The notes beneath the pieces are model-generated. The model had not been told where the DNA came from. It saw only the letters and a list, made by a program, of their open reading frames with translations, and searched no databases. A stretch of DNA of 64,000 nucleotides from Megalonaias nervosa (Eukaryota > Mollusca > Bivalvia > Unionida > Unionidae), in assembly GCA_016617855.1 (NCBI GenBank), contig JAECUM010009701.1:1-64000 (forward strand), read 5' to 3'. Position 1 is the first letter of the stretch, and the number at the start of each line of letters is the position of its first letter. Below, one piece after another: positions 37,877-49,252 of this stretch. The translations under genes were made by a program, and so were the position numbers.

Positions 37877-38296
37877 GGCTTTAGTTCAGTTAGATTGTAA
37901 TCAAGACAGTCAGCCTGCGAGATAGTAGATTAATGTATGCGTACGTTCTTTAGTCTGTCTATGTATATATCTATCTTATTTCAATATTCAATTAGTTTGA
38001 TCGACAGAATAACTGAACGACACTGTTGTGACCTACAAGATAATGAATCTTTTGCCATACGCCTTTCAAACTGTAACAGATGTTACTATGGACGAAACGC
38101 AAAACAATGCTATCGATGACAAGGTGTGAGAGATTATGCAATGACATGAATACAGAGCATGCAAACAGTAGCCCTGCTGCATGCAAACAGTAGCCCTGCA
38201 CTAAGGTGGCTACTGTTATATAACTAGTACAAATTCAAATCATCATAAATTCATATTTCGTTTGATGCTCTTGAAATTATCAGAATAATGTTACAT

Positions 38297-38396
<100 letters not shown>

Positions 38397-38402
38397 GATA
38401 TG

Positions 38403-38605
38403 CGAGAGCTGAGATAGGTCGGTTGGTAGATCGTCGGACTTATAATCCAAGGGTCGCCGATTCGATACCCGCACTGGTCAGCGAAGATCAGCTGCCTCGG
38501 TGAGTTCTTTGGAAAGGCACTTAGCTCTGATGTCCACGGCATGATATGGACAACAACATGTTAAAAGTGCTTTTAAAATCCACCTGTACAATTACTCCGA
38601 TAATA
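38403..38605 (+). mobile_element. SINE family 3 copy
   Basis: Box A GATAGGTCGGTTGGTAGATC, box B GTCGCCGATTCGATACCCG, then TTTGGAAAGGCACTTAGCTC, CACGGCATGATATGG and TTAAAAGTGCTTTTAAAA. It is the best-preserved family 3 body in the window. Confidence 0.8.
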
Positions 38606-38988
38606 TGTTTAAATTTAACAAGAAAGGCAATTAAAAGGTGAAAATTATAGTCATGTTTGCCTTGTCTATGACGAGTCCTTAATTGATACCTAAGGAAGCG
38701 GAAAAAACAATGCGGTGATAGTCTTTTAGTGCTTTTATCTCAGATACTTAAGTGTTAAGATAATGGATTGTTTTTCAACATCTTTTGTATTATTATGATA
38801 TTATCAAAAAACCCAAAGTCGTAAAGGAACAAATAGAATCGATTAATAGGGAAGAACAAGTGCAAAAATGAAAATTAAATAGAAAATATAATAAAGAAAA
38901 AATCAATATTAGAAACAGATACTGACTTAAAGCTGTTAACTTTGCCAAAATTGTTTTATGTAAATAAAATAGCCTTGTTACCCTGATC

Positions 38989-39141
38989 CAGGGGCGTAGC
39001 TACCATTAACATGACTACGCAAAGCATAGGGGGCTTACGCAATATTTTTGGTACAATACTGATCAGGCAGGGGCGCATAGTTAAGCTTTACAACTGGGCC
39101 CGCATAGGGGCACAAATATCCTAGTTACATGTACGCCACTG
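38989..39141. mobile_element. hAT-like MITE in 5' intron of orphan gene
   Basis: The ends CAGGGGCGTAGCTAC and (reverse complement) CAGTGGCGTACATGTAAC are hAT-type inverted repeats. The 8 bp flanks CCCTGATC / AGGTGATC share the last five bases, an eroded target duplication. The 153 bp element has no coding capacity and sits 13 bp from the donor of the untranslated exon. Confidence 0.65.
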
Positions 39142-39154
39142 AGGTGATCCTTAC

Positions 39155-39340
39155 CTGCAAGTAATAACTTTAATTCTCCGCTCAACCGAAAAAACCCCAA
39201 AACAAATTTAACTCGGGTTTATCACTGTTTTGATAGCGTGAATACAAGCGCTCGTTCAGTGACGGTTACCAGGGTGAAACGTAATGTCACGTGACAACAT
39301 TATATTAGTATGTGACGTCACGCGACAACATGACGTCAAT
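39155..39340 (-). promoter_or_regulatory. Candidate promoter and 5' UTR exon of orphan gene
   Basis: Two perfect TGACGTCA (CRE-type) sites at 39313-39320 and 39331-39338 and a GTCACGTGAC E-box palindrome at 39286-39295 lie just upstream, in minus-strand sense, of a GC-richer stretch. This stretch ends in the donor TTGCAG/GTAAGG at 39155. A transcript starting here and spliced to 36675 would give the ATG as first coding base triplet. A homologous segment lies at 46739-46906. The start site itself cannot be seen. Confidence 0.5.
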
Positions 39341-40001
39341 GATATGAAGACGTACATATTAATAGCGTCTTTGTCTTTGTGATTTTCCACATTTTTTTCT
39401 ATGCTTAAAAGCGAGAAATATGCAATGTGAGTTTATAAATCCTTCCAGTTTTTGATCAGGCGATTTCACACAAATATATTTGGAACAAAACAAATTACGT
39501 TTAGTTAATTTATTTGCTTTAAATTTCACTCTACATGAGCATCATACATTTTGCAAAATCGCGATCATTAAAGCTGTCATATTTTGTTCAGTTTGGAAAT
39601 TGTTTGAAAGATTTTTTTTTTAATCACAGACAACCTTGAAGAAAACTGGATGATTGGCATGGAAAATATCAAGTAACAATAACGTAAAATCAGCAATATT
39701 GTAATTAATTAAATAAGCAAATCAGTTGGTACATAGTCTAGTAAGACAGTAAGCTCTACAGTCAAATGAGAGACATAGAAGTTTTTTTGGTTAGATTTAT
39801 GAGTATTTTCATTATTCCGTTTGAAGTTAAATTATATTTTGTCGTCAGTCTGATTGTTGGATTATAGTCCTTTCCTGTTGCATTTTAACGACGTTTAACT
39901 AGTTACCGACTATAATGAGATAAAGAGACCCATAGAAAGGCGGCTACATTCATTTATATTTCGTCTTGGTGATAGTTCCATGGGAGGAAAAGAAACAGAT
40001 A
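39341..40001. other. Intergenic, nothing recognised
   Basis: AT-rich sequence upstream of the CRE cluster without recognised repeat or exon. Confidence 0.5.
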
Positions 40002-40140
40002 CACAAATGGATGGATGGATACATACATACATCCATCTATCCATCCATCCATCCATCCATCCATCCATGCCTATCTACACGCATGCATGCTCGCACGCAC
40101 GCACGCAAGCACGCACGCACACACACATGTACATACATAC
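40002..40140. repeat. Compound microsatellite (ATGG, ATAC, ATCC, GCAC)
   Basis: Successive short runs of ATGG, ATAC, CATC and GCAC units. The plus-strand ORF across it is an artefact. Confidence 0.9.
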
Positions 40141-40879
40141 ATAGAAGCGACTCAACCTATCAATCAAAATATTTAGTAAAAGAAAATCAATACAAATATT
40201 AAATTAGGATTTGACAAAAAAGCAGATAGGTCAAGGTTTCAGGTTCAAAAGAATTGCTCCAGAATTTTTCACTTTTCTTCTATCCGATTTTCTACCAACA
40301 GATTATGTGCTCATTGTCAACGATCGTTACAACCGTTAGAACTAAAATGTTTATACAACTGTTTTATGTGCCTTTTCAGCCATACGTCTGAAAAATGCCC
40401 CACCATCCAAAGTCTCAACATTTTATTTGTTTATTTTAGATAATGCATGTTACCGTGTAAACAACGCACCCCATATCTCATAGTTTCGGTTTCACATGAA
40501 ATCTGTTATTATCCTGTTAAAATTTCCAAATGATTTCAAGCTTTATACTAAGTCTGAACTAATTATAAAATCACATTTTACAGGCATTAAATTCACACTT
40601 AAAACAGCCAGGTTTGTCTATACCTGGCAGTAGTTTGGATCCACTAAAATGTCCCTTATGTTCTTAATTCGTTCGTAAGCTGTAACCAAAGTGCAATTTC
40701 TAAATGCTGGAATACACAAAAAAATTTCCGTAGCATACATTGGTGCATAGGTTGAACTTTTATTGAAATGAACAAAGAACATAATTAATAAATATTGTGT
40801 TTTGTTGCGAATATTGATTTACCATAATGCCTCAGATTTCATGATCTCAAGCTCCCTGATTGTTTAATCTTTTTCTCGC

Positions 40880-41130
40880 AGTTCAGCGAAAATGAAGTTA
40901 CAAGCTTTATGAAAGTTCTGTTCGTTATTGCTAAACTGTATTTTGGATTTGACAATGCTCCTGAATGAATGTCGTGATAAAAACTAGTATTATGTAGCAA
41001 GTGCTGAGTATCAGTGTCCTTGATATATACCCAAGTATCTAGATCAAAGCAATCGAGATTATCTGAATTGTGCAAATTTTCTTTCCGTTGGATATTGTTA
41101 CATCTCAGAAGTTTACACTTTCGTTGCTAA
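40880..41130. repeat. Dispersed repeat X, copy 1
   Basis: The phrases ATATACCCAAGTATCTAGAT and TTGCTAATTTTAGTT, with intervening sequence, are diverged relatives of 45960-46190 in the same orientation. The nature of the repeat is unknown. Confidence 0.5.
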
Positions 41131-41181
41131 TTTTAGTTATAAGGGTGCAAAGTTCTGTAGAGAAAAATTTGCTGTACATTC

Positions 41182-41790
41182 TGTCGGGGTCAGCGCGTGA
41201 CACGTAAGCATTAAGGTCGACGTCGCACCGATTAATGGTTGGGGGTAGATAAAGTGCAATGCTAACGCAAGGTTGATGAAGTTAACATGACAAGAGTTGA
41301 GACTAATCAAGGGAAATTTTTAGGAAGTCGGAGCCATTTGAAACAGGTGTCATAAATTTTTTCCAGGACAGTTATGAATAAAGGCAGACTAGACAGGATT
41401 ATTATGACGTCTATGGGAGTGATAACAAGTTTTGCCAGTTAAGTTAGTAATCCTGATGCGCTAAGCTGAACGGGGTTTGGGGGGGGGGGGGTTCGTTCCC
41501 AGATGGAATTCAATGTTTTAAAATAATCTCCGCCGCGAAATTAGTCAGTCCAAATATTTCCGCCGAGGCGGAAGGTGTGAGGGACTCCGAGGAAAACTTA
41601 TAAGTAATTTTCCTCGTTAAATAAATCGTCCAAGGGACAAGGGTATCTGGAAATTTGAGAGACTCGAAACCAGAGAAGAGACAGCGGGAATTCTCTGATG
41701 AAAAGCAATCGAAAGATCAAGAAGACAAGGAAATAGCTCCATACATGCATTGCAAAGTGAAAAGAGAGCGCAGTTTGCAACCAAGATGTT
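41182..41790 (+). mobile_element. Candidate 5' LTR of the plus-strand Gypsy relic
   Basis: The segment starts TGTCGGGGTCAGCGCG and ends shortly before TTGGTGACCCCAGTGAG at 41789. That resembles a primer-binding site for tRNA-Trp as used by some Ty3/Gypsy groups. No second LTR is in the window to confirm the borders. A TATGAATAAAGG motif lies inside. Confidence 0.3.
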
Positions 41791-41798
41791 GGTGACCC

Positions 41799-41800
<2 letters not shown>

Positions 41801-41858
<58 letters not shown>
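41801..41858. repeat. (GA)n microsatellite
   Basis: A pure GA run of about 29 units just after the possible primer-binding site. Confidence 0.95.
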
Positions 41859-41860
<2 letters not shown>

Positions 41861-42847
41861 CCGACCTATTATCGGCAGTGATTTGGAAAAGACCGGAAAC
41901 ACAAAGTGATGATGTCAGGCAAGGAAAATGAGTTCGATCAGCCACTCGATCTTATGATGAAAGTTGTTCTATCAGTATAACAGAACGGCTAATTGAATTT
42001 TGCATATTTTTGTAACTCTGTTTTTGACAGAAAGTGAATCATTCACATATCATGTTCGACTTCGTCTTGTTTGTGTAACTGATTAAATTGTTGTATTTTA
42101 CATACGGGGCTCGTTGTATTCTATTCTATATCTCTGACTAGATCACTGTTATTCCATCTCTTAATTTCATACTTTATTTTATTGTATACTAGATCATGGC
42201 AATTAAACAGTGGTCGATCGTCTCCTAGGTAACGGTAACCAAAACTATAAGGTGTAGGGGAGATCATACATCACCACCAATCTCCTGACAAAGTCTGGGC
42301 TTGTCACTTGTTTTGAACATTTCATTGGAGTAAAGACTGAACAAATATTGTATAGAATGTAATATATTCAAAACAATGCCAATGTGTGTATTGCTTGTTA
42401 AGAAATATTGATTGGAATGACTCGAACCATTCCTTGTATATTTTATATGCTGAGTATATGCAATTTTATTGCCATTTCTTTTCATGTTGTGATGATTACA
42501 TTTTAAAGGATTGAGACGTACCTTTGCTGTTATCCGTACTTTGGGGAGAAAAGGGTCGTATTCTGAATTTGTGACTTTCAGGAGGGAGGGGAAATTACCT
42601 TGGTATACTCTTATAAGAAGGGTTAATTAGGTAAGCCCTTAATAGTAGTTACACCTTGTCTGGTGTGCAAATTCAGGCCTGTATTGTTCGTTTATTGACT
42701 GTCTGTACAAGGGATAGTCTGGTTGAAGTGAGTCCATAAGTAGGACCGTACCAGAGCAGGTAAATACGTGTGGGGATATTTTTTTAGTAGAGCAGTAAAA
42801 CAAGAGTGGTAGAGAATTTAATTCTTGTGACACCGTACCTGTAGACC
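41859..42847. other. Leader of Gypsy relic or unrelated insertion
   Basis: No ORF or repeat is recognised. By position it would be the 5' leader between LTR and gag, but no internal sign confirms that. Confidence 0.35.
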
Positions 42848-43985
42848 ATGATGGCGACAGACAGACAGTTAGTCAGGGAATTTAAGTCGATTGGTAAGGA
42901 CGAAAGACGAGTTGGGTTGCTAAGTGGCCCACTTAGCTGAATTTGTGGAGCGAAGTGTTAAAGAACACAAAGAACAACAAGAGTCGGAGCGAGGAAAAGA
43001 AATAAAAGACAAGCAGAGGAGCGAGAGAAAGAAAAAGAAAGAGAAGCAGCTGAGCAAGACGAGGAGGAAGAGCTCGAGTTGACCACACTGCAAGCCGAGG
43101 AAGACGCTAGGGAACGAGAACATGCGTTAGCAGTGGGGACGCTGAGGATCGAAGCCGAGTCAAGAAGGTGTGAAGACCCGAATGAACGTTCAGGGCCCAC
43201 AAGTAGGCTATCTCAAGGCAGACTACTGATACAGATCACGATGATCACGTTCAACGACAAGGAAGAAATCATTGACATCTTTTTGAAGCAGTTCAGAAAA
43301 GTAAATTGGCACTGCTTCATCATATACCCAAAGACCAGTGTGCTATCAATGTCTCAACGTTTTTGGTGGGAGCCGCGAAAGACGTCTACCATAATAAGAA
43401 ACCAAATGACGTAGACGACTACGACGCCCTGAAGAAAGCGCTGCTACGGCGCTATGAGCTGTCGGCTGAAATGATCCCAATAACTCGTCAGAGAGTTGTC
43501 AAAAAGAACTACAGAAATGCACGTGCAGTTTCATGCACGCGTTAATGTTTGAAAGAATACGCGAAGAGATGTCGAAAGAACACGTTTTAAGTATGTATCG
43601 TAGAGATTTAATTGTGTTCCTAGCGGAACGTGAGTTATTGATCTTGGAAGATATCAGCGTGATGGCAGAGCCTTACGAGAGTGCGCACTCGTGTCCAACC
43701 ACCTCGGGTGGAAGGGACAGACCCGGCATCAGCTAACCGAGAAAAAGCCACCGAGGGAACACCACAAAGACGGAATGGTCAGAACGCTGGGAGGCCAGGG
43801 GCCAGTAATCCCAACCGTGATCATATTCGCCGGTCAGGGAAGACAATGGGCCAACAAGAGTACCCTCAGGCATAAAGGAAATCTATACTACGGCTACAAC
43901 AAGCCAGGCCATGTCGTAACGAACTGTAGAAAGTATAGTTCAAGAACGATTAATGCGATAACTCTGTGTACTATTAGAAGTAAAA
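42848..43985 (+). pseudogene. Ty3/Gypsy gag relic
   Basis: A start at 42848 opens a charged, coiled-coil-like N-terminus (Lys/Glu/Arg-rich). A capsid-like part follows, with STFLVGAAKDVYHN and DDYDALKKALLRRYELSAE, the form seen in SCAN-like Gypsy gags. A zinc knuckle remnant is near 43880-43935, where the first Cys residues are lost and KPGHVVTNC remains. At least four frame breaks or stops separate these parts. It is a dead gene and not a host protein. Confidence 0.8.
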
Positions 43986-43995
43986 GATAGTAGGG

Positions 43996-44260
43996 TTGAT
44001 GAACATAGTGGTAGCCACGGTAAATGGTGAGTTGGCAACCGTACTGTATGATACCGACTGTAGTCCGGCCTTGGTCGATGGTAAACATATCAAGCCGGGA
44101 GATCAGACAGGCGAGACGGTGGAAGTCCAGTTTTCTAATAGAACTAAAGATTCGAATCCAGTCGTGAACACTGACCTAGACTCGCCGTATGTGAAAGGGC
44201 AATATTTGAAGCAGCATGCTTGTCGGGGTTGCCTCACGATGTGATTCTAAGGTGGATGTA
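43996..44260 (+). pseudogene. Retroviral-type aspartic protease relic
   Basis: NIVVATVNGELATVLYDTDC codes the protease active-site loop, but the catalytic DTG is DTD, so Gly is replaced. ALVDGKHI follows. It lies directly after gag, as expected. The frame breaks near 44240. Confidence 0.65.
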
Positions 44261-44399
44261 TATATGTGTTGCCACAGCCTAACCCTGTGATCTATACACC
44301 CGTGAACGTGTGGTCTGCTGAGAGGAGGTCTAAGGACGAAAGTCAGGGTCAGAGCCGCTGACACCCACAGGACTTCACCAACAGACAATTTTCTACCTT

Positions 44400-44882
44400 T
44401 CGAGTTTCAGAAAGCTTCATGACGAAGAATTGTCTCTCAGCAAGTTAAGCACGTACGCAAGAGAAGGATCCATGAGGAAATCGCCAGACGGAGAAGCGAA
44501 GTTCAAGTTTAAACGGGGTATCAGGTACCTGTACTCCAGGAAAGGGTCAAAAACGTTTAAACAGGTTATTGTGCCGAGAGCTAAGTGAGAAGTGCTTAGG
44601 CTGGTACATGAGGGTCTACTTGGAAGCCACATAGACGTGGCGAAGACGAGAGATTGGCTAATGTGGGAGTTCTGTGGGCCAGGTGTGGATGCGGATCTGC
44701 AGAGGTTTTCTTTGTCATGCGAAAAGTGTCAGCGGGTGGAACCTAAGACCTCCCATCGTCAGTGCCACTAGGAACCACCCCAATGACTGATGAACCTTTC
44801 TCCATGGTGACGTTGGATCTGTATGGTCCGATAAAGCCTGCGTCAAAGAGTGGAAATCGTTCTTACATTAACCCTTGTTAAA
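44400..44882 (+). pseudogene. Integrase N-terminal relic directly after protease
   Basis: KLHDEELSLSKLSTYAREGS leads into the H2C2 zinc domain (LVHEGLLGSH ... CEKCQ) and then the start of the catalytic core (TLDLYGPIKPASKSGN). There is a one-base insertion near 44413, a stop before the zinc domain and breaks in the core. The element ends abruptly near 44882. There is no room for reverse transcriptase between protease and integrase, and the linker reads as native, so the order appears to be PR-IN. Confidence 0.75.
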
Positions 44883-45959
44883 ATGGGGAAGATATTTTCG
44901 TCTTAAACTTTGGCAAAATTACATCTGCCATACATAACTTCATATTAATTTCGACATAGAATTTATCAAGGAATCGATTGGAAAAGGAATTGTTTAGATG
45001 ACTTTGTGGGAAACGTGCGATATTAACAAAATATTGTTGTGTGTATCCCTATACTTTGTCTTCGCCTAATTGTAGAAATATTTGTAAAAATACCTACGTC
45101 GCCGATTTACTGGTTAAGCTTGAACGCAAGATAACGACTGCTATAGTTCAAATCGAAAGTATTAGTAAAGTTCGCATTGTGTCACTAACAAAGAGAATAT
45201 TAAAGGAATAAATGTGCCACGGTTAGATTAACGAGATCTCTCCATACAAGGCCATTTGTTTTGATCACGTGACAATATGGCGTCGCGTTCACCTGATTTA
45301 GTATAGCGGAGTGCAACTCAGGGAGCATACTAAACAGGGAACCAGACTATTACTGTGTTGGAATCGATACGAACATAACACAGATTACATTCATTTTCAT
45401 GACTCTAGGTCTTAACCTATGTAACAGAAAGAAGCGAAACCAAACAGTAATGTGAAATTTAATCCCAAATAATCCCACGTTTTATCACGAGTCCAAAAGC
45501 AAAGAATGTTCCGAATGAATTCCAGTAGTCTTGTACGTCCTGATGTACCACAATGGTATCATCGAAAGCGTCTTTGAATAAGTTCTTAATAAATAGTTCC
45601 TCTCAAATTATGTCTGGCCACAACTGTTAATAATTCCACAGACTGACCATAAAACAGGAATGACCAATTGTTTATTAAGTCCCCTTTATATACAGCCATA
45701 TTTGACCAATGTTGCAGCAGATGTTCTGTAAAACTAATCCTTTCCATGGAATATTCCACTAACCCTTGAACTCAGATTCTAGTAAACATCTTGTTTACAA
45801 CTTAAAAATTATGACAAAAGTCAGGTCGGCAAATCATGACAGAAGTCAGGTATCCAAACTTCAATCCACAAATCTCTGTCACGGAAAATATCAAACACCA
45901 TATAAATTAAATTAACTTAACACTATTAAGTTCGCACTTCAAGGCAATGAAGAAGCGTC
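44883..45959. other. Unassigned, with LTR-like promoter on minus strand
   Basis: On the minus strand a TATATAAAGGGGACTTAATA motif near 45690-45710 looks like a TATA box plus leader, and nearby phrases (CTGACTTYTGTCATGATTTG) are repeated. It could be a solo LTR, but I could not define both ends. A CACGTGA site lies near 45268. Confidence 0.3.
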
Positions 45960-46190
45960 TTGAAAGACTTCATCATTGTTGCAAACCCGGCCAAACTACA
46001 GTATTTTGATTTAGCAATGTTGTATACTGTAGACGAAGACTATATTGATGTAGACATTATACGGGTGTCATTTGTTTTTGTAATATACCCCAGTATCCAG
46101 ATTATCATTCGTTGAATAGCTATTTCACTTGTATATTGCTGAATCTAAGAAGCCTACACATTATTTGCTAATTTTAGTTTCAGTTTTAAT
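45960..46190. repeat. Dispersed repeat X, copy 2
   Basis: ATATACCCCAGTATCCAGAT and TTTGCTAATTTTAGTTT match repeat X at 40.9-41.1 kb in the same orientation and order. Confidence 0.5.
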
Positions 46191-46310
46191 TTATGAATGA
46201 TGTTTATATGAGAAATTCATTTAGCTCTACTTCCGAACGGATCCAAATGAAAAAATTCGTCAGTAAGCCTAACAGAGAATTGGGAGCTTTGTGCTTTAGT
46301 AAATGTATTA

Positions 46311-46495
46311 GGAGCCGCGGTAGCTTAGTTGGTAGAGCTTCCGACTTTCGAACCAAGGTTTGCGAATTCGATACCCGACCTGATCAACACGGAGAAGTTG
46401 CATTGGCTGCCATTTCCTCAGCATGATATAGCTACAATGTGTCAATAGTACTGTTAACTAAGCTTTTAAAACAACAAAAGGAAAAAAAAGGAAAT
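46311..46495 (+). mobile_element. SINE family 3 copy
   Basis: The head GGAGCCGCGGTAGCTTAGTT has a good box A, and GCGAATTCGATACCCG gives box B. The body contains TCCTCAGCATGATATAGC and CTTTTAAAACAACAAAAGG, with an A-rich tail. The tRNA-like part does not fold as a complete tRNA by eye. Confidence 0.75.
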
Positions 46496-46738
46496 ATTTC
46501 ATTCTCCCATTCGATTACATAAACGTTTACATTTGCTGTATCAGACCTTTTTCACATATCTACCTTTTTAAGGAGATAAAGTTGTCAGTAAAAATAAATC
46601 GTTCTTTTGAAGACAAATTTTGAGTAAATATATACAATTTCTTCATCCAGTTGATTTGGATCCGGAATATCAGTCAAGGCTATACGGTAAAATAATGAAA
46701 GATCGATTATTGGTATGTCATTTCGTTCTGGTACTTAC

Positions 46739-46906
46739 CTTGTCAATACTGAACAAAATGCTCCAATTCGACACTTAAAGGACGCAAAATATTACTAAGT
46801 CTGCTTTATCACAGCTTGACAGCGTGATGTCTTGAGCTACTGTAAAATGTGATGTCACTCGGCAACATGACGTTACAGCTTTATCCCACTCTACCACGTG
46901 ACGTTA
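46739..46906 (-). promoter_or_regulatory. Promoter-like segment homologous to 39.2-39.3 kb
   Basis: On the minus strand it shares AACGTCATGTTG, GTGACATCACAT and CACGCTGTCAAGCTGTGATA with the 39.3 kb promoter, and also ends in a donor (ACAAG/GTAAGT at 46739). CACGTGACGTTA lies at 46895-46906. It could be an alternative or fossil first exon of the same gene. Confidence 0.4.
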
Positions 46907-47388
46907 ACTATTCAAAACGCACAATTTCGTAACATGAGCAATTTTGTTGCTTTTTATACCAAATTTTTCAGCTAGTTAAAGGAACTATTTTGCTTCTGCC
47001 ACGTCCATCACTCCGTTAGTTTTTCCAGCTATGTGTCTACCCGCCCAGCAACTTAATATCAGATCACAGACTAAACTATTGCACATACATAGATGACATT
47101 TATTACACTTGTTTCATATATTTTTTATGGCACTCTTTTTGACTTTCGGTGGAATGATTGATTAGAGTTGTAATGCTTTCTTTTTCAAGCTGCATGTGTA
47201 CATTTTGATGCAAAAAATGCAGGCTCCAATTTCACAACTAACATTTAATACTTTAAACATGCAATTTGTCAGTCTCAGGTTAGATTAGATTTGCTGGAAT
47301 TTAGACTAAAGTTGAAGCTCGCATTTAGAGTTCTTTTGGTGAAACTAGGTCAGCTGTGATTGCATACTTCTGTGATCATTTTGCGACA

Positions 47389-47389
<1 letters not shown>
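46907..47389. other. Intergenic, nothing recognised
   Basis: AT-rich; no repeat, exon or domain seen. Confidence 0.5.
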
Positions 47390-47456
<67 letters not shown>

Positions 47457-47457
47457 T
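47390..47457. repeat. (GAT)n(ATT)n microsatellite
   Basis: About ten GAT units followed by about twelve ATT units. Confidence 0.95.
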
Positions 47458-47760
47458 TGGTTGCAGCCAAGAAGATTTTTTTTCCATTTGATTAGCGAGG
47501 ATCTTTATCCATTTTGAATATTGGCAAATCACATGCTGAGATATACAAAATACAAAAATAAAAAATATTTGTATACAGGGTGTGAAAATCATCAAAATCC
47601 TTATAAGCCAACAGAACCAGTAACCTGAAAATACAACTGATCCTATCCATAACCAACTGGTCCTACATTTCATCAAAGAAAAAGACAAAATGTATTCAGT
47701 GACTCAGAGGTAAATTCAGGTAAACATGAATACCAGCCCTTAAAAAGGGTATTTATATAA

Positions 47761-48683
47761 TGTTACGAGTAGGCTCGTACAAATGTAACAAAAGAAAAGA
47801 GTGACGTCAGCAACCATTGTAAATTTTAACAAAATTATTTATTTCCATAGAAAACAGGGTAAAAATAGGAAATAGGACTTACGGTTTGAGAATATAATCC
47901 AAAAATTAATCCTAAGATTGGAAAAATATAAGTCCTATCACTAAACAGTTCTAATTGAATCCGGGTTCGAATCTCGATGAAATTCCAATATGGAGGAAAT
48001 GACGTCAGATTATGTCTGTACTGATGGTAACAGATCCTCGTTGAATCACAGTTTATAATGTTTCCGTTAAACTCCAGGATAAATTTCCACTGAATTTCTT
48101 TCTCCCAGAACTTTTATAAATATGAAGCACTTGTTTAGTTTTCTGGAGAATAAATTATTAAATTCCCCAAAAATAGATGAACTTCAAAACAATCTGGCTT
48201 CAACAATAAAAACCTCTTGAGCCCTCAAGGTTTAAAATACAACTCAATAGATCTAGTAGAAAATGGCTGTTTTAAGCCTCGATTTTAGATCACATAATAG
48301 TTCACGTGACAGGCTAGGTGATTTCTAACTTGAACAGCGCAATAAAAAAAATGACAATTATCACGTAGCTAGAATAGCTTTATCTAAGAATCAAATTTTT
48401 ACACTGGAAATAAATAAAAAAGAAAGGCTGTTCCAATTTAGCTAACATATGGGCCGAAAATGACCTTGGCAATAGCCAATCGTCTTCACTCGATGTTTAC
48501 CAAAATCTATGAACTAAAAATAGTGCTGAAGTAACTTATAATCTTATCGGGTAAAGCCATTTTCAGAAAAGAGATTCAAATCCAATGAAAATTATCATTG
48601 CAATAAAATATAATGAAACTAAATTAAAATAAAAAAAGAATTTAAAACTAACACACAAGTAATTTAATTACATATTCGTAACA
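47761..48683 (-). repeat. 3' LTR of the Gmr1-like element
   Basis: A 923 bp LTR whose ends are the inverted pair TGTTACG/CGTAACA. It contains TGACGTCAG-type sites near 47803 and 48001. It aligns throughout with 53861-56545 once the two insertions there are removed, with moderate divergence. The phrase GGGTTCGAATCTC near 47963 is a chance B-box look-alike. Confidence 0.9.
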
Positions 48684-48692
48684 CTTCCCCCC
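48684..48692 (-). promoter_or_regulatory. Polypurine tract of the element
   Basis: GGGGGGAAG on the minus strand abuts the TGTTACG start of the 3' LTR exactly, as required for plus-strand DNA priming. Confidence 0.85.
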
Positions 48693-48818
48693 ATAAAGAA
48701 AAAGAAAGATTTATATAATAAAGCTTTCTTTTACCATATGTAAATTATACATGAGGTAAAATAAAATTACATAAGAAAACTCTTATGAATTATACAAAGT
48801 GTACATGAAATAATACTT

Positions 48819-49250
48819 CTATACACGGGAAAGTGCGTCTGCAATCAAATTATCTTTTCCTTTGATGTGCCTGATGTCAAGATTATATTCTTGCAAAAAC
48901 AAATACCCAACTTAATATTCTTTGATTTTCATTTTTCATCTTGTCGATGAAAGTAAGGGGGTTGTGATCATTATACACAAGAATCGGAGAAGGAGCTGAG
49001 CTAATGTAAACTTCAAAATGCTGTAATGCCAATATTAAAGCCAAAGATTCCTTCGCGATTGTTGAGTAATTTCTTTGGTGCTTATTTAATTTCTTAGAGA
49101 AATAGCACTCTGGATGATCAACACCACTTCTATCTTCTTGAATCAATACTGCTCCAACCCCAATATCACTTGCATCAACAGATAATTTAAAAGATTGATT
49201 GAAAATTGTAGCTGTAAGAACCGGCGCAATTTTGAATATGGCTTTTAACC
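48819..49250 (-). pseudogene. RNase H domain relic
   Basis: Key phrases are YFSKKLNKHQRNYSTIAKES, ALQHFEVYISS and YNDHNPLTF, and in another frame the ending HIKGKDNLIADALSRV before TAG at 48819. The SKKL..HQ.NYS.. and DHNPL motifs are typical Gypsy RNase H. A frameshift near 48895 separates the last part. The polypurine tract and LTR follow, so this is the last gene of the element. Confidence 0.85.
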
Positions 49251-49252
49251 TA

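Noticed and set aside
40624..40679. Possible 56 bp minus-strand exon coding YERIKNIRDILVDPNYCQ
   Set aside because: It has an acceptor and a donor, but its exit phase does not fit the orphan gene's first coding exon, and it lies upstream of the promoter-like segment. Too short to stand alone.
44876..44895. piggyBac-like TTAACCCTTG end
   Set aside because: The bases still fit the integrase core reading (ILTLV-like) of the Gypsy relic, and no matching second end was found.
46311..46385. tRNA gene candidate
   Set aside because: Has A and B boxes but poor stems by eye, and is the head of a SINE whose body follows.
47950..47970. Pol III B box (GGGTTCGAATCTC) in the LTR
   Set aside because: No A box at the right distance; also present in the other LTR as ordinary LTR sequence.
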